Assembly: GCF_010994375.1 (NCBI RefSeq)
Contig: NZ_WHMA01000003.1
Span: forward strand, 62,001 to 126,000
Direction of reading: 5' to 3'
Origin: Halomonas sp. NO4
Lineage (GTDB): Bacteria > Pseudomonadota > Gammaproteobacteria > Pseudomonadales > Halomonadaceae
DNA: 64,000 nucleotides
The stretch's first letter is position 1, and every line of letters begins with the position of its first letter. Shown in pieces: positions 34,128 to 44,495 of the stretch. The position numbers and the translations under genes are program-made. The notes under the pieces are model-generated. The model was not told the DNA's origin. It saw nothing but the letters and a program-made list of their open reading frames with translations, and did not search any database.

Positions 34128-35264
34128 ATGTACCTGACCCTGGTCGATATCTTGCTGGCCACCAGCATCGTACAATCATTGGCCTTGGCCGCTTTCCTGC
34201 TGCTTCCGGAAACTTTCCGCCTGGTCAGCAACCGCCTGCTGGCCGCCAGCGTGATCACCTTCGCGGCCGGTCTCGGCGAGGTCTTCCTCTACGCTACCGG
34301 CCTCGCCCTGCAGCACCCCAATCTGGCCTACCTGGGCACCCTGATCGGCCTGCTGCAGGCGGGTCTGCTCTATCTCTATGCTCAGTCGCTGATGTACCGC
34401 GACTTCCGCCTCGTGCCCTGGCACGTCGTCCACACCCTGCTGTTCTGGATAGTGTCGGCCATCTTCCTGGTGGAGTACTACCTGCAACCCAGCGACGTGA
34501 AGCTGCAGATCCTGGTGAATCGCGATCACCCCGGCGTGCTGACGTCTCCCCTGCTGGCTGCCGCCATTCACCTGGTCGTACTCGGCTACCTGTGGGCCAC
34601 CATTCGCGCTCTCAATCGCTTCGGCACCACGGTGCGCCAGCTCTTCTCCAATCTCGAGAACAAGCAGCTGGCCTGGCTGCGCACGCTGCTGATCGGCTAC
34701 TCCTTCGTCTGGACCATCAGCCTGCTCTACTGCCTCTCCGCCCATGTCTTCAAGAGCAGTGCCAGCGCCCAATGGGTCTCGACCGTCGGTGCCATTACCG
34801 GCTTTTCGTTCATCAACTACCTGATCATCCATGCCCTGCGCCAGCCCGCCATCTTCTCGGGGCTGAGTGCCGAAGAAGCGCAGCTCGCACAAGGCGACAA
34901 CGACGGCCACGCCACGCCCGTCATCGCGGTGGACAGGAAGCTGCTCCAGCAACTCGAGGCGCACATGACGACGACCAGACCCTACCTCGATGCCAACCTT
35001 TCCGTGGAGCAGCTTGCGCACCAACTGAGCGTCGCCCCCCGCGAGCTGTCGCGGACCATCAACCGGGGGCTGGGGAAGAACTTCTTCGAGTTCGTCAGCG
35101 ACTACCGTATCGCCGAGGCCTGCCGACGACTGCAAACGGCCGGGGCCAGCACGACCATCCTGCAGGTGATGTACGACTCGGGCTTCAACTCCAAGTCGGT
35201 CTTCAACACGGCCTTCAAGAAGGCCACCGGCATGACCCCAAGCGCTTATCGCACCCGGTCCTAG
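34128..35264 (+). CDS. AraC-family regulator with membrane N-terminal domain
   Basis: 378 residues. The N-terminal half (about 1-245) has roughly seven hydrophobic helices; a linker leads to a C-terminal AraC DNA-binding domain (about 275-378) with LSVEQLAHQLSVAPRELSR and the second helix-turn-helix GFNSKSVFNTAFKKATGMTPSAYR. Such membrane AraC proteins sense signals at the envelope. Starts 30 bases after the NrdG-like gene on the same strand, but read-through is uncertain. Target genes unknown; the downstream DUF6448 gene is a candidate. Confidence 0.87.
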   Translation: MYLTLVDILLATSIVQSLALAAFLLLPETFRLVSNRLLAASVITFAAGLGEVFLYATGLALQHPNLAYLGTLIGLLQAGLLYLYAQSLMYRDFRLVPWHVVHTLLFWIVSAIFLVEYYLQPSDVKLQILVNRDHPGVLTSPLLAAAIHLVVLGYLWATIRALNRFGTTVRQLFSNLENKQLAWLRTLLIGYSFVWTISLLYCLSAHVFKSSASAQWVSTVGAITGFSFINYLIIHALRQPAIFSGLSAEEAQLAQGDNDGHATPVIAVDRKLLQQLEAHMTTTRPYLDANLSVEQLAHQLSVAPRELSRTINRGLGKNFFEFVSDYRIAEACRRLQTAGASTTILQVMYDSGFNSKSVFNTAFKKATGMTPSAYRTRS

Positions 35265-35480
35265 CCGTATCCCGCCCAATGCAGCAAGCGTTTTCGGCGT
35301 TCGATTTTCGACACACGACGAGCGAACCCTTAACACACTGATATTGTTGGCATTCGCCAAACTACCGAACGCGTACGAGTCCGCGTTGCCGAACGACCCT
35401 GACGCCGCGGCTCCCTAGCATGGAGGCACAGTCGGCAAGCGAAGCCGGCTGACCCATCCACGACTTCGGAGCAAGACCCC

Positions 35481-36074
35481 ATGAGACCTACCTTTCGCAA
35501 GCACCTGCTGGCTATCGTCACTACCTCCGCCCTTGCCTTGCCGCTGGCGACCCCGGCGTTCGCCCACTGCGACGCCATGGACGGCCCGGTGATCTCTGAG
35601 GCCCAGGCGGCCCTGGCTGCGGGTGACATCACGCCGCTGCTCAAATGGGTACCGGCCGCCGACGAGGCAGCGCTGTCGGACGCCTTCGACAAAACGCTCG
35701 AGGTGCGCCAGCTCGGCGACGACGCCCGGGAACTGGCCGACCGGCAGTTCTTCGCCACCCTGGTGGAAATCCACCGCGCCTCCGAAGGCGCCCCTTTCAC
35801 CGGCATCAAACCCGCCGGCGAGATCGACCCGGCCGTCGCGGCCGCCGACGCGGCCCTGGAGAGCGGCAGCATCGACGAGCTGCTCGCCAGGATCAGCGCC
35901 AAGTTCGAGCAGACGGCCCGGGAGCAGTTCGAAGCGACGCTGGGGGGCCGTCAGGCCGCCGACGACAGCGTGGCGGCCGGGCGTGACTACGTGGAACACT
36001 ACGTGCAGTACGTCCACTATCTGGAGGATGCCCACAACGCGATCGCCGGCAAAGCCTCGGCGCACGACCACTGA
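35481..36074 (+). CDS. DUF6448 family periplasmic protein
   Basis: 197 residues with a Sec signal (about 1-28, cut before HCDAMDG). The mature N-terminus HCDAMDGPV and the segments TLEVRQLGDDARELADRQFF and HRASEGAPFTGIKPAGEI are hallmarks of this uncharacterised family. The exposed His-Cys at the mature N-terminus and the C-terminal HDH could bind metal, which is an inference. Preceded by a 216-base gap without clear promoter motifs and followed by a strong hairpin. Confidence 0.85.
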   Translation: MRPTFRKHLLAIVTTSALALPLATPAFAHCDAMDGPVISEAQAALAAGDITPLLKWVPAADEAALSDAFDKTLEVRQLGDDARELADRQFFATLVEIHRASEGAPFTGIKPAGEIDPAVAAADAALESGSIDELLARISAKFEQTAREQFEATLGGRQAADDSVAAGRDYVEHYVQYVHYLEDAHNAIAGKASAHDH

Positions 36075-36115
36075 TCGGTCTGCCTCGCAGCGGCTCCTGC
36101 CGGCGCTGGGATGAC

Positions 36116-36154
36116 CACGTGCCGGGGCGAGAACACGACTCGCCCCGGTACGTG
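36116..36154. terminator. Bidirectional hairpin between DUF6448 gene and cdd
   Basis: 16-base stem (CACGTGCCGGGGCGAG with its complement, one G-T wobble) and a 7-base loop between convergent genes. Confidence 0.78.
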
Positions 36155-36162
36155 ACGGCCAG

Positions 36163-36582
36163 CTAGACGGGAAGGTTCTCCGGCCCGAAGGCGTCGGGCA
36201 GCAGCTCGTCCAAGGTGTAGCGCTTGAGCAGCCGGCCCTGGGCGTCGACCACGTGGATGCGCGTCTCGGGTGTGGCGAACTCGCGGATGCGCTGGCGGCA
36301 GTCGCCGCAGGGCGTGCAGAGGTGCTCGCCGGGGCCGATCACATAGACGTCGCGCAGCCGCCGCTCGCCCGCGCTGACCATGGCGGCAATTGCCGAGGCC
36401 TCGGCGCAGAGCCCTTTGTAATGAGCCACTTCCACGTTGGCACCCACGTAGCGCGCGCCGCTCTCGCTCTCCACCAGCGCCCCCACGGGATGCTTCGAGT
36501 AGGGGGCATAGGCACGATCGCGCACGGCGATCAGCTCGCCGACGATGCCCGTATCCACGGCGTTGACGGTTGTCTCGCTCAT
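36163..36582 (-). CDS. cdd: Cytidine deaminase
   Basis: 139 residues, cytoplasmic, homotetrameric type. Deaminates cytidine and deoxycytidine to uridine and deoxyuridine. Zinc-site motifs CAEASAI and PCGDCRQ are present. Last gene of the deo operon; its ATG overlaps the deoD stop by 4 bases. Confidence 0.93.
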   Translation of the reverse strand: MSETTVNAVDTGIVGELIAVRDRAYAPYSKHPVGALVESESGARYVGANVEVAHYKGLCAEASAIAAMVSAGERRLRDVYVIGPGEHLCTPCGDCRQRIREFATPETRIHVVDAQGRLLKRYTLDELLPDAFGPENLPV

Positions 36583-37316
36583 GCCCGCTCTCCCCGTTTT
36601 GCGGCGTCGTCGCGAAGCACGGCGTCCAGCGCCACGCGCATCATCTCGTCGAAGGTGCTCTGGCGGTCGGCGCTCGACAGCGACTCACCGCGCAGGATGT
36701 GGTCGGAGACCGTGCAGATCGTCGCCGCCCGGGCGCCATGCTCGGCGGCCACACTGTAGAGGCCGACGGCCTCCATCTCCACGCCGACGATGCCGTAGCG
36801 CTTGAGCAGCACCGCCGTCTCGGAGCGCGGATCGTAGAAGAGGTCCGCCGAGAAGAGGTTGCCCACCTTGACCGGCACGCCCAGCGTCGCAGCGGCGTCC
36901 ACGGCGTGGCGAGTCAGGGCGAAGTCGGCGATGGCGGCGAAGTCCATGCCGGCGAAGCGGGTGCGGTTGACGCCGGAGTCGGTGCAAGCGCCGAGACCGA
37001 TCACCACGTCGCGCAGCGCCACGTCGTCGCGCACCGCCCCGCAGGAGCCGACACGGATCAGCGTGGTCACGCCGTAGTCGGCGATCAGCTCGTGGGCGTA
37101 GATGGAGACTGAGGGAATCCCCATGCCGTGGCCCATCACCGAGATCGGTCGTCCCCGGTAGGTGCCGGTGTAGCCCTCCATGTTGCGCACGCCGTTCACC
37201 TGGCGCACGTCGTCCAGGTAGGTCTCGGCGATGTAGCGGGCGCGCAGCGGGTCGCCGGGCATCAGCACGGTGTCGGCGAAGTCGCCGCGCGCCGCCTCGA
37301 TATGTGGCGTGGCCAT
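36579..37316 (-). CDS. deoD: Purine nucleoside phosphorylase DeoD-type
   Basis: 245 residues, cytoplasmic hexamer type. Phosphorolysis of purine (deoxy)nucleosides to base and (deoxy)ribose-1-phosphate. Seen: [42 protein letters not shown] and [10 protein letters not shown]. Start at the ATG at 37316 overlaps the deoB stop by one base. Normal length. Confidence 0.95.
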   Translation of the reverse strand: MATPHIEAARGDFADTVLMPGDPLRARYIAETYLDDVRQVNGVRNMEGYTGTYRGRPISVMGHGMGIPSVSIYAHELIADYGVTTLIRVGSCGAVRDDVALRDVVIGLGACTDSGVNRTRFAGMDFAAIADFALTRHAVDAAATLGVPVKVGNLFSADLFYDPRSETAVLLKRYGIVGVEMEAVGLYSVAAEHGARAATICTVSDHILRGESLSSADRQSTFDEMMRVALDAVLRDDAAKRGERA

Positions 37317-38554
37317 CAACAGTCTCCTGGGGTGACGGTGAGGAACGAGGTGCCGTCCACGAACGGCGACAGGCCGAAATGGGCGGCCAGGCTCTGGCCG
37401 ATATCGGCGAAGGTCGCCCGCGCGCCCAGCGAGCCCGGCACCAGGCCGGCGCCGCTCGCCAGCACCGGCACCACTTCGCGGGTGTGATCGGTACCGTGCC
37501 AGCTGGGGTCGCAGCCGTGATCGGCGGTAAGGATCAGCAGATCGTCGTCGCCGAGCCGGGTCAGCAGCTCGGGCAAGCGGGCGTCGAAGTGCTCCAGGGC
37601 GGCGGCGTAGCCGGCCACGTCGCGGCGATGGCCGTAGACCATGTCGAAGTCGACGAAGTTGGTCATCACCAGCGACCGCTCGCCGGCCGCCTCCAGCGCC
37701 GCCAGGGTGGCGTCCATCAGGGCGTCGTGGCCGCTCGCCTTCAGCGTGCGAGAGACGCCGCAGTGGGCGTAGATGTCGGCGATCTTGCCGATGGCGATCA
37801 CCTCGCCGCCGGCCTCAAAGAGCTTTTGCAGCACCGTGGGCGACGGCGGCTCGACGCTGTAGTCGCGACGGTTCGCCGTGCGCGCGAAGTCCGCCGCACT
37901 CGACCCGGTGAAGGGCCGCGCGATCACCCGGCCGATGTTGTAGGGCTCGAGCAGGCGCCGCGCCGACTCGCAGACCCGGTAGAGGCGCTCCAGGCCGAAG
38001 GCCTCCTCGTGGGCGGCGATCTGGAACACCGAGTCCGCCGAGGTGTAGACGATGGGCTTGCCGCTGGCGACGTGTTCCTCGCCGAGCCGGGCGATCACTT
38101 CGGTGCCCGAGGCGTGGCAGTTGCCGAGCACGCCGGGCAGGTCGGCCTCGCTCACCAGCGCCTCGAGCAACTCAGGAGGGAAGCTCGCCTGCTTATCGAG
38201 GAAGTAGCCCCAGTCGAAGCGCACCGGCACGCCGGCGATCTCCCAGTGGCCGGAGGGGGTGTCCTTGCCCGAGGAGATCTCTCGCGCATGGCCCCAGGCG
38301 CCCGCCACCTCGTCCGGTTGCGTGACGCCCGCGGCCCAGGCGCCGGTCGCCTCGCGGTGGGCGTGGAAGAGCCCCAGCCGGGCCAGGTTGGGCAGATGCA
38401 GCGGCCCATGGCGGCCGCGGTCGTCGCAGTCACCGCGCGCACAGGCGGCGGCGATATGCCCCAAGGTATCGGCACCGGCATCGCCGAAGCGCGCGGCATC
38501 CGGCGCGGCGCCGATGCCGAAGGAGTCGAGGACCAGCACGATGGCGCGGGTCAT
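37316..38554 (-). CDS. deoB: Phosphopentomutase
   Basis: 412 residues, cytoplasmic, alkaline-phosphatase superfamily, manganese-dependent. Interconverts (deoxy)ribose-1-phosphate and -5-phosphate. Seen: [24 protein letters not shown] with the phosphorylated threonine, [15 protein letters not shown] and [19 protein letters not shown]. Overlaps deoA by 4 bases. Confidence 0.96.
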   Translation of the reverse strand: MTRAIVLVLDSFGIGAAPDAARFGDAGADTLGHIAAACARGDCDDRGRHGPLHLPNLARLGLFHAHREATGAWAAGVTQPDEVAGAWGHAREISSGKDTPSGHWEIAGVPVRFDWGYFLDKQASFPPELLEALVSEADLPGVLGNCHASGTEVIARLGEEHVASGKPIVYTSADSVFQIAAHEEAFGLERLYRVCESARRLLEPYNIGRVIARPFTGSSAADFARTANRRDYSVEPPSPTVLQKLFEAGGEVIAIGKIADIYAHCGVSRTLKASGHDALMDATLAALEAAGERSLVMTNFVDFDMVYGHRRDVAGYAAALEHFDARLPELLTRLGDDDLLILTADHGCDPSWHGTDHTREVVPVLASGAGLVPGSLGARATFADIGQSLAAHFGLSPFVDGTSFLTVTPGDC

Positions 38555-39891
38555 GGCACCTCCCGACGAATCACGTCCTGAATCAGGGTCGGCTCAGTCA
38601 TTTCGCCCTCGCCAACCGTCACGGCGGCGCGCACCGCCCGGGCGGCCTGTTCGGCGTCCGCGCGGCTGGCGGCATGCACCACTGCCAGCGGGCGCTCGGC
38701 GTCGACCGCCTCGCCCAGGGCGGCGATCTCGGTAAGCCCCACGGCGGGATCGATGGCCTCGCCGGGGCTGCGCCGCCCCCCGCCCAGTTCCACCACGGCA
38801 AGCCCCAGGGCGCGGGTGTCCAGCCGCTGGACGATACCGGCCCGCTCGGCAGGCACGGCCAGCCGGACCGGCGCAGCGGGCAGGTGGCGGTCGGGCCGCT
38901 CGAGCAGATCGGCAGGCCCGCCGAGCCCCGCCACCATGCGCGCGAAGCGCTCGGCGGCCGCGCCGGAGGCCAGTCGATCATCGAGCCGGGCCAGGGCGGC
39001 GTCGCGATCCGCGGCCAGGCCGCCGGCGAGCAGCAGCTCGGCCGCCAACTCGCGGGTGACCGTGAGCAGCCGGCCGTCGTCGCCCTCGCCGGTGAGCAGG
39101 CGAAGCGCCTCGCGCACCTCCACGGCGTTGCCGGCGCAGGGGGCGAGCGGCTGGCTCATATCGGTGACCAGCGCCGTGGTGGGCGTGCCGGCGCGGCTCG
39201 CCACGGTGGCGATCGCCTCGGCCAGCTCCACTGCTGCCGCGTGAGTGGGCATAAAGGCGCCACTGCCGGTCTTGACGTCCATCACCAGGGCGTCGAGCCC
39301 GCAGGCGAGCTTCTTGCCGAGGATGGAGGAGACGATCAGCGGCAGCGACTCCACGGTGGCGGTAACGTCGCGCACCGCGTAGAGACGCTTGTCGGCCGGA
39401 GCGAGCTCGCCGCTCTGACCGACGATGGCCACGCCCACCTCCTTGACCAGGCGGCGGAAGGTGGCGAGGTCCGGGGTGACCGAGTAGCCGGGGATCGCCT
39501 CGAGCTTGTCCAGGGTGCCCCCCGTGTGGCCGAGACCGCGGCCCGAGATCATGGGCACATGGCCGCCACAGGCGGCGACCCAGGGCCCCAGCACCAGCGA
39601 CACCAGATCGCCCACCCCGCCGGTGGAGTGCTTGTCGAGCACCGGCCCGGGCAGGTCGAGGCCGGACCAGGCGAGCACCTCGCCGGAGTCGCGGATCGCC
39701 TCGGTGAGCGCCACCGTCTCGGCCTCGCTCATGCCGTTGAGAAACACCGCCATGGCCAGCGCCCCGACCTGGGCATCACTGAGCGAGCCGTCACTGATGC
39801 CCGCCACCAGCGCCTGGATGGCCGCGGCATCCAGCGCCCGGCCGTCGCGCTTGGCGCGGATCAGCTCCTGGGGAAGAGCTCGGACCGCCAT
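38551..39891 (-). CDS. deoA: Thymidine phosphorylase
   Basis: 446 residues, cytoplasmic dimer. Converts thymidine plus phosphate to thymine and deoxyribose-1-phosphate. Seen: [39 protein letters not shown] and the catalytic-lysine region [13 protein letters not shown]. Start overlaps the deoC stop by one base (TGATG). Confidence 0.95.
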   Translation of the reverse strand: MAVRALPQELIRAKRDGRALDAAAIQALVAGISDGSLSDAQVGALAMAVFLNGMSEAETVALTEAIRDSGEVLAWSGLDLPGPVLDKHSTGGVGDLVSLVLGPWVAACGGHVPMISGRGLGHTGGTLDKLEAIPGYSVTPDLATFRRLVKEVGVAIVGQSGELAPADKRLYAVRDVTATVESLPLIVSSILGKKLACGLDALVMDVKTGSGAFMPTHAAAVELAEAIATVASRAGTPTTALVTDMSQPLAPCAGNAVEVREALRLLTGEGDDGRLLTVTRELAAELLLAGGLAADRDAALARLDDRLASGAAAERFARMVAGLGGPADLLERPDRHLPAAPVRLAVPAERAGIVQRLDTRALGLAVVELGGGRRSPGEAIDPAVGLTEIAALGEAVDAERPLAVVHAASRADAEQAARAVRAAVTVGEGEMTEPTLIQDVIRREVP

Positions 39892-40667
39892 CAGTAGCCT
39901 CCCGCCGACCCGCCCGGGGCCGGCATCACACCGAGGTTGGTCAGCAGGTCGTCGAGCAGCCCCGAGGCGCCGAAGCGGAAGTGCGCCGGGGTGATCCAGG
40001 CCCGCCCCATGATGCGCTCGGCCAGCGCGAGATAGGCCTGGGCATCCTCGGCGGTGCGCACCCCACCGGCGGCCTTGAAGCCGATCTCCTTGCCGCTGGC
40101 CCTGATCGTCTCGAGCAGGATCTCGGCCGCCTCAAGGGTGGCGTTGACCGCCACCTTGCCGGTGGAGGTCTTGAGGAAATCGGCGCCGCCCTCGATGGCG
40201 AGCTCCGCCGCGCGGCGGATCAATGCCGGCTCGGCGAGTTCGCCGGTCTCGAGAATCACCTTGAGGGTCGCCCCACCGCACGCCTGGCGACAGCACGCCA
40301 CCAGCTCGCGGCCCGTCTCCTCGTCGCCCGCGATCAGCACGCGATAGGGGAAGACCACGTCCACCTCATCGGCACCGGAGGCCGCCGCGGCGCGGGTTTC
40401 CCGAGCGGCGGCCATGACGTCGTCGCCGCCGTGGGGGAAGTTGGTCACCGTGGCGACCTTGACGGTGCCACCCAACTGGTGGGCGGTGAGGGCGCGCCGC
40501 GCGGTCACCACGAAGGCGGGATAGACGCACACCGCCGCCGGTGTGCCCACCGGCGTCTTGGCACGCTGACAGAGCGCCTCGATGGTGGCGTCGCTGTCGT
40601 CGTCGTTGAGGCTCGTCAGGTCCATCAGGGCCAGGGCTTGGCGAGCGGCCCGTTGCAGTTCGATCAT
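39891..40667 (-). CDS. deoC: Deoxyribose-phosphate aldolase
   Basis: 258 residues, cytoplasmic class I aldolase. Splits deoxyribose-5-phosphate into acetaldehyde and glyceraldehyde-3-phosphate. Seen: the Schiff-base lysine in [18 protein letters not shown] and the proton-relay lysine in [11 protein letters not shown]. Start at the ATG at 40667; the longer frame to 40724 overlaps the nupC end. Lies 19 bases after nupC. Confidence 0.95.
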   Translation of the reverse strand: MIELQRAARQALALMDLTSLNDDDSDATIEALCQRAKTPVGTPAAVCVYPAFVVTARRALTAHQLGGTVKVATVTNFPHGGDDVMAAARETRAAAASGADEVDVVFPYRVLIAGDEETGRELVACCRQACGGATLKVILETGELAEPALIRRAAELAIEGGADFLKTSTGKVAVNATLEAAEILLETIRASGKEIGFKAAGGVRTAEDAQAYLALAERIMGRAWITPAHFRFGASGLLDDLLTNLGVMPAPGGSAGGY

Positions 40668-40686
40668 GGTGTCACCTTGGTGTGTG

Positions 40687-41961
40687 TCAGCCGAGCGCGC
40701 CCAGCGCCAGGAAGAACCCGGCAAGGGTGGCCGACATCAGGTTGGAGAGGGTACCGGCCAGCACCGCCTTGAGGCCGAAGCGGGCGATGTCGTGGCGCCG
40801 GCTCGGGGCGATGCTGCCCAGCCCGCCGAGCAGGATGGCGATGGAGGATAGGTTGGCGAAGCCGCACAGGGCGAAGGAGAGGATCGCCATGGTGTGGGCA
40901 CTCATCACCTCGCCGGTGGCGGCCACCACCTGCTCGCCGTCGAGGTAGGGGGCCAGATTGATGTAGGCGACGAACTCGTTGACCACCAGCTTCTGGCCGA
41001 TGAAGGAGCCGGCGAGCGTCGCCTCCTCCCAGGGCACGCCGAGCAGGAAGGCCAGCGGGGCGAAGAGCCAGCCGAGCAGCCACTCCAGGCTCAGCGACTC
41101 CATCCCGAACCAGCCACCGATGCCCCCCAGCATGCCGTTGATCAGGGCGATCAGGCCGATGAAGGCGAGCAGCATGGCGCCGATGTTGGCCGCCAGCTTG
41201 AGGCCCGAAGAGGCGCCGGCCGCCGCGGCGTCGATCACGTTGGTCGGCCGGTCCTCATCCTCCTCGAGCTCCTCCTCGACCTTGGAGACGCTGTCCTCGG
41301 GCTCGCGGGTCTCGGGCATGATCAGCTTGGCGAACAGCAGCCCCCCGGGCGCGGCCATGAAGGAGGCGGCCACCAGGTACTCCATGGGCACCCCCATGGC
41401 AGCGTAGCCGGCGAGCACCGAGCCGGCCACCGAGGCGAGCCCGCCGCACATCACGGCGAAGAGCTGCGAGTGGCTCATGCGGGCGATGAAGGGGCGTACC
41501 ACCAAGGGTGCCTCGGTCTGGCCGACGAAGATGTTGGCCGTGGCCGAGAGCGACTCGGTACGCGAGGTACCCAGCGCCTTCTGCAGCGCCCCGCCCAGGA
41601 TACGGATCACCCACTGCATGATGCCAATGTAGTAGAGCACGGCGATCAACGAGGAGAAGAAGATGATCACCGGCAGCACCTTGATGGCGAAGACGAAGCC
41701 GACGTTATCGACATCGGCCAACCCGGCGAAGAGGAAGTCGATGCCGTCGTTGGCATAGAGCACCACCTGGCTAACGGCGTCGGAAACGGACTTGAGGACC
41801 GCCTGGCCGGCGGGCACGTAGAGCACGAAGGCGCCGATCCCGGCCTGGATGGCGAAGGCACCGACGACGGTCCTCAGGCGGATGGCGCGGCGGTCGTAAG
41901 AGAAGATCAGGGCGATGGCGATCAGCGTCACCATCCCCACCAGGCTCATGAGAAGCGTCAT
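40687..41961 (-). CDS. nupC: Concentrative nucleoside transporter (NupC family)
   Basis: 424 residues, about 8-10 membrane helices. Imports nucleosides with H+ or Na+. Seen: [55 protein letters not shown] and [12 protein letters not shown], all CNT-family signatures; an acidic cytoplasmic loop ([11 protein letters not shown]) lies mid-protein. First gene of the deo operon, divergent from the DeoR-type repressor across the operator. Confidence 0.93.
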   Translation of the reverse strand: MTLLMSLVGMVTLIAIALIFSYDRRAIRLRTVVGAFAIQAGIGAFVLYVPAGQAVLKSVSDAVSQVVLYANDGIDFLFAGLADVDNVGFVFAIKVLPVIIFFSSLIAVLYYIGIMQWVIRILGGALQKALGTSRTESLSATANIFVGQTEAPLVVRPFIARMSHSQLFAVMCGGLASVAGSVLAGYAAMGVPMEYLVAASFMAAPGGLLFAKLIMPETREPEDSVSKVEEELEEDEDRPTNVIDAAAAGASSGLKLAANIGAMLLAFIGLIALINGMLGGIGGWFGMESLSLEWLLGWLFAPLAFLLGVPWEEATLAGSFIGQKLVVNEFVAYINLAPYLDGEQVVAATGEVMSAHTMAILSFALCGFANLSSIAILLGGLGSIAPSRRHDIARFGLKAVLAGTLSNLMSATLAGFFLALGALG

Positions 41962-42022
41962 GGAGCACCTGTCCGATGATTGTGGCCCGTGGGGGCGTGG
42001 TCGATGAATGCACGTGAAAAAT

Positions 42023-42049
42023 ATAACAGGCAGTGTTATTTTTCTAACA
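42023..42049. promoter_or_regulatory. DeoR-type operator, three half sites
   Basis: ATAACA (42023-42028), TGTTAT (42034-42039) and TAACA (42045-42049). The right pair forms TGTTATTTTTCTAACA, matching the E. coli DeoR 16-mer TGTTAGAATTCTAACA at 13 positions; the left pair gives an alternative palindrome with a 5-base spacer. It lies between divergent nupC and deoR. Confidence 0.8.
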
Positions 42050-42079
42050 TTTTCTGCCATGACTTTCCGGACAACCGCC

Positions 42080-42841
42080 ATGAACCCTCGCCGCGCCCAG
42101 CGCCTGACCCGCCTCACCGATGCCCTGTCCCGGGGCGGCAGCCTGCGTCTCGCCGAGGCCGCCCGCCTGTGCGGGGTCTCGGAGATGACCGTTCGCCGCG
42201 ACCTGGCAGCTAGCGACGGGTCGCTCATGCTGATGGGCGGCCACTTGGTACGTGCCGACGACCCGCGCTATGCCCCGGCCTACGACCTGGCCGCACAGCA
42301 GGACAGCCACTACGGCGCCAAGCGGCGCCTCTGTCAGCGGGCCGCCGATTTCATCGAACCCGGCGATACCCTGTTCATCGACTGCGGTACCACCCTGATG
42401 CCGCTCGCCGGCCTGCTCGCCGACAAGGGCGAGCTCACCGTGGTGACCTACGCTCTGAACGTGGCCAACGCAGTGAGCAGCCTGCCGGGCGTGCGCCTGG
42501 TGCTGCTCGGCGGGCTCTACCACGGCAGCTCGCAGACCTTCGCCGACGATGGCATGGGGGAGGCCATCCGCCGCCTGGGCATCAACCGCGCCTTCCTCTC
42601 GGCGGCCGGGGTGCACGCCGAGCGCGGGGTGAGCTGCTTCCACTTTCACGAGGTCGCCCCCAAGCAGGGCGCCATTGCCAGCGCCGACCAGCGCCTGCTA
42701 GTGGTGGACGAGAGCAAGCTCGGGGTGATCCGCCCCGCCTACTTCGCCGCCCTGGCCGACTTCGACGTGGTGATCACCGAGGGGAACACGCGACTGGAGC
42801 TGCCTAAGGGCGCACCGGGGCCGCGAATCACCGCAGCGTGA
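42080..42841 (+). CDS. deoR: DeoR-family repressor of the deo operon
   Basis: 253 residues, cytoplasmic. N-terminal winged helix ([21 protein letters not shown]) and a DeoR-C sugar-phosphate sensor domain with [25 protein letters not shown] and [14 protein letters not shown]. Expected inducer is deoxyribose-5-phosphate. Start at the ATG at 42080 (MNPRRAQ); an ATG at 42059 is a possible alternative. Divergent from nupC. Confidence 0.9.
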   Translation: MNPRRAQRLTRLTDALSRGGSLRLAEAARLCGVSEMTVRRDLAASDGSLMLMGGHLVRADDPRYAPAYDLAAQQDSHYGAKRRLCQRAADFIEPGDTLFIDCGTTLMPLAGLLADKGELTVVTYALNVANAVSSLPGVRLVLLGGLYHGSSQTFADDGMGEAIRRLGINRAFLSAAGVHAERGVSCFHFHEVAPKQGAIASADQRLLVVDESKLGVIRPAYFAALADFDVVITEGNTRLELPKGAPGPRITAA

Positions 42842-42916
42842 CTGACCCCCCCAACACGGCCTGAATCTTGGGCCACTGTGCTAAGATGGAAAGAGAAAAT
42901 TCGTGGGATCAACGAG

Positions 42917-43222
42917 ATGCGCCTGACATACCAAGAGCGCGAAATCATTCGCAGAGCCGCCCTGGACTGCTTTGGCCAGTCGGCCAAGGTACGACTCTTC
43001 GGCTCCCGTGCCAATGACGATGCCCGTGGCGGCGATATCGACCTGCTGATAGAAACCGACATGACCGATGTCGACGACATTGTGCGCGCCGAGATTGCCT
43101 TCCAGGTCCAGGTGCAGGGTGTGCTCGGCGAGCAGAAGATCGACCTGCTGATCGACTATCCGGGACGCGGCGAGCATCCACCCATCTTCGCCGTGGCAGA
43201 GCGCAGCGGGGTCCCGCTATGA
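42917..43222 (+). CDS. MNT-type nucleotidyltransferase antitoxin
   Basis: 101 residues, cytoplasmic. Minimal nucleotidyltransferase fold with FGSRANDDARGGDIDLLI (G-S-R then D-x-D). In MNT/HEPN pairs this protein adds AMP to, or binds, the HEPN toxin. Its end overlaps the HEPN start by 4 bases (ATGA, 43219-43222), the usual two-gene layout. The gene itself looks intact although its partner is broken. Confidence 0.85.
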   Translation: MRLTYQEREIIRRAALDCFGQSAKVRLFGSRANDDARGGDIDLLIETDMTDVDDIVRAEIAFQVQVQGVLGEQKIDLLIDYPGRGEHPPIFAVAERSGVPL

Positions 43223-43582
43223 CCGCAGTTTCCCGGCAGCGCTTGGACGATGCCTGGCGTGAATGCCAACGGCATGTCCATCACCTCTATCACGCCATCG
43301 CCTCGCTTCAGCCAAACCTCCCACTCTCAGGGGAGCGACTGGCACGGCTCGACGACGAAGCCATTCAGGATCTGGACCAGTTCGTGCTGCGCTTCGGAAA
43401 GCACTGAGCAGTGGCAGCAGCTTCGCGCCATTCGTAACCGCTTTGCCCACGACTATCCCGATGATCACGACAAGAATGCCGCCCTGCTGAATCTGGCCAC
43501 CGACTCGGTCGGCGATCTCATCGCACTGCTGCAGCGCATCGAACAGAAACTGTCCCTGCCCCCTCTCGAACCGATCTCCTGA
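43219..43582 (+). pseudogene. HEPN toxin gene with internal deletion and frameshift
   Basis: The first 62 codons (43219-43407) encode a HEPN-like N-terminus ending LDQFVLRFGKH and a stop. In the next frame, from about 43410 to 43582, the C-terminal part continues with EQWQQLRAIRNRFAHDYP, containing the RNase motif R-x4-H (RNRFAH). Full-length relatives, as I recall them, have about 40 more residues between RFGK and EQWQ, so a deletion of about 110 bases that also shifts the frame best explains this. The toxin is probably inactive. A programmed frameshift is unlikely since sequence is missing. Confidence 0.75.
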
Positions 43583-43594
43583 CTTTACCAACGC

Positions 43595-43621
43595 CTCGGG
43601 GCCGCATAGCGCGGCCCCGAG
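43595..43621. terminator. Bidirectional hairpin between HEPN remnant and nrdJb
   Basis: 11-base perfect stem CTCGGGGCCGC with a 5-base loop, between convergent genes. Confidence 0.75.
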
Positions 43622-43646
43622 CAATCTTGCCTAACGAGGTGCGGCG

Positions 43647-44414
43647 TCAGCCGCACTTGGACCAGCCGCAGCCCGCATAGCAGGTGGGGCAGCCGTCCAT
43701 CATGATCAGCTCGCCGCGGCACTCCGGGCAGTGGCCGACCACGGTGGGGCCGTCGCCCTTGCCGTCGCCCGCCTCGCTTCCACCGATGGTGGAAACGGCA
43801 CCGCCGAGGGCGTCCTCCTCTTCCTCGGCCGAGGGCTGCCAGGCGTGGCCGTGGGTCAGGCGGTGAGCGTAGCGGCGCACCAGCTCCTCCACCGGCACCT
43901 GGTTGCCGTCCTGGTCGAGGAAGCCGCGCCGGTAGAGGATCTGCTGGATCGACCAGGCGATGGCCGCGACCTCGGAGTCGTGGAACATCGGCTTGCCCCA
44001 GCGGTTCATGCCGCAGCGCACCAGGCCCTTGTCCCAGGCCACCTTGCGCAGGTCGGCCACCGCCTGGGTGACGTAGCCGCCACGCGCGGCCAGCGACAGG
44101 CTGCGCATGGTGGCGGTGATCCACTGGTGCTCGCTGGAGAGCTGGCCGGAGGGAAAGAAGAACTCCACCGGGCGCTCGATCACCACCCGCTTGCCGTCGA
44201 GCACGCCCTCCACGGGCATGAACGACACCAGCAGGTAGACCTTCTTGCGCCCCTCGGCACCGACGTAGGAGATCTTCTCGGAGACGGCCTCGAGGGTGCC
44301 CTCAGGACGCGAGGGAATGCGCACCGTGAGCGGGTTCTCATCGGCCAGCGGCGCTTCCTCCACGGCCTTCTTGACGCTGTAGGAGACGATCTTGGAGTTG
44401 ATTTCGACGGCCAT
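43647..44414 (-). CDS. nrdJb: NrdJb, C-terminal part of split class II ribonucleotide reductase
   Basis: 255 residues, cytoplasmic. Carries the C-terminal portion (TSCPD-like domain and the redox tail) of adenosylcobalamin-dependent ribonucleotide reductase, encoded separately as in Pseudomonas aeruginosa. Seen: SSEHQWITATMRSLSLAARGG, and a cysteine-rich tail GHCPECRGELIMMDGCPTCY with the final GCGWSKCG, whose Cys pair re-reduces the active site. Start at the ATG at 44414. Follows nrdJa by 81 bases. Confidence 0.88.
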   Translation of the reverse strand: MAVEINSKIVSYSVKKAVEEAPLADENPLTVRIPSRPEGTLEAVSEKISYVGAEGRKKVYLLVSFMPVEGVLDGKRVVIERPVEFFFPSGQLSSEHQWITATMRSLSLAARGGYVTQAVADLRKVAWDKGLVRCGMNRWGKPMFHDSEVAAIAWSIQQILYRRGFLDQDGNQVPVEELVRRYAHRLTHGHAWQPSAEEEEDALGGAVSTIGGSEAGDGKGDGPTVVGHCPECRGELIMMDGCPTCYAGCGWSKCG

Positions 44415-44495
44415 CACGAGGCTCCTTGAAACGGTTGTTCGTTGACGCTCGGGTGACGGCGACCCACCGCCGTCACGATCGCAGTAGGACGTGGC

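Noticed and set aside
43250-43582. Separate 110-aa gene in the second frame
   Set aside because: Only its C-terminal half resembles a protein family (HEPN); the first half is out-of-frame reading of the same gene, so it is treated as part of the pseudogene.
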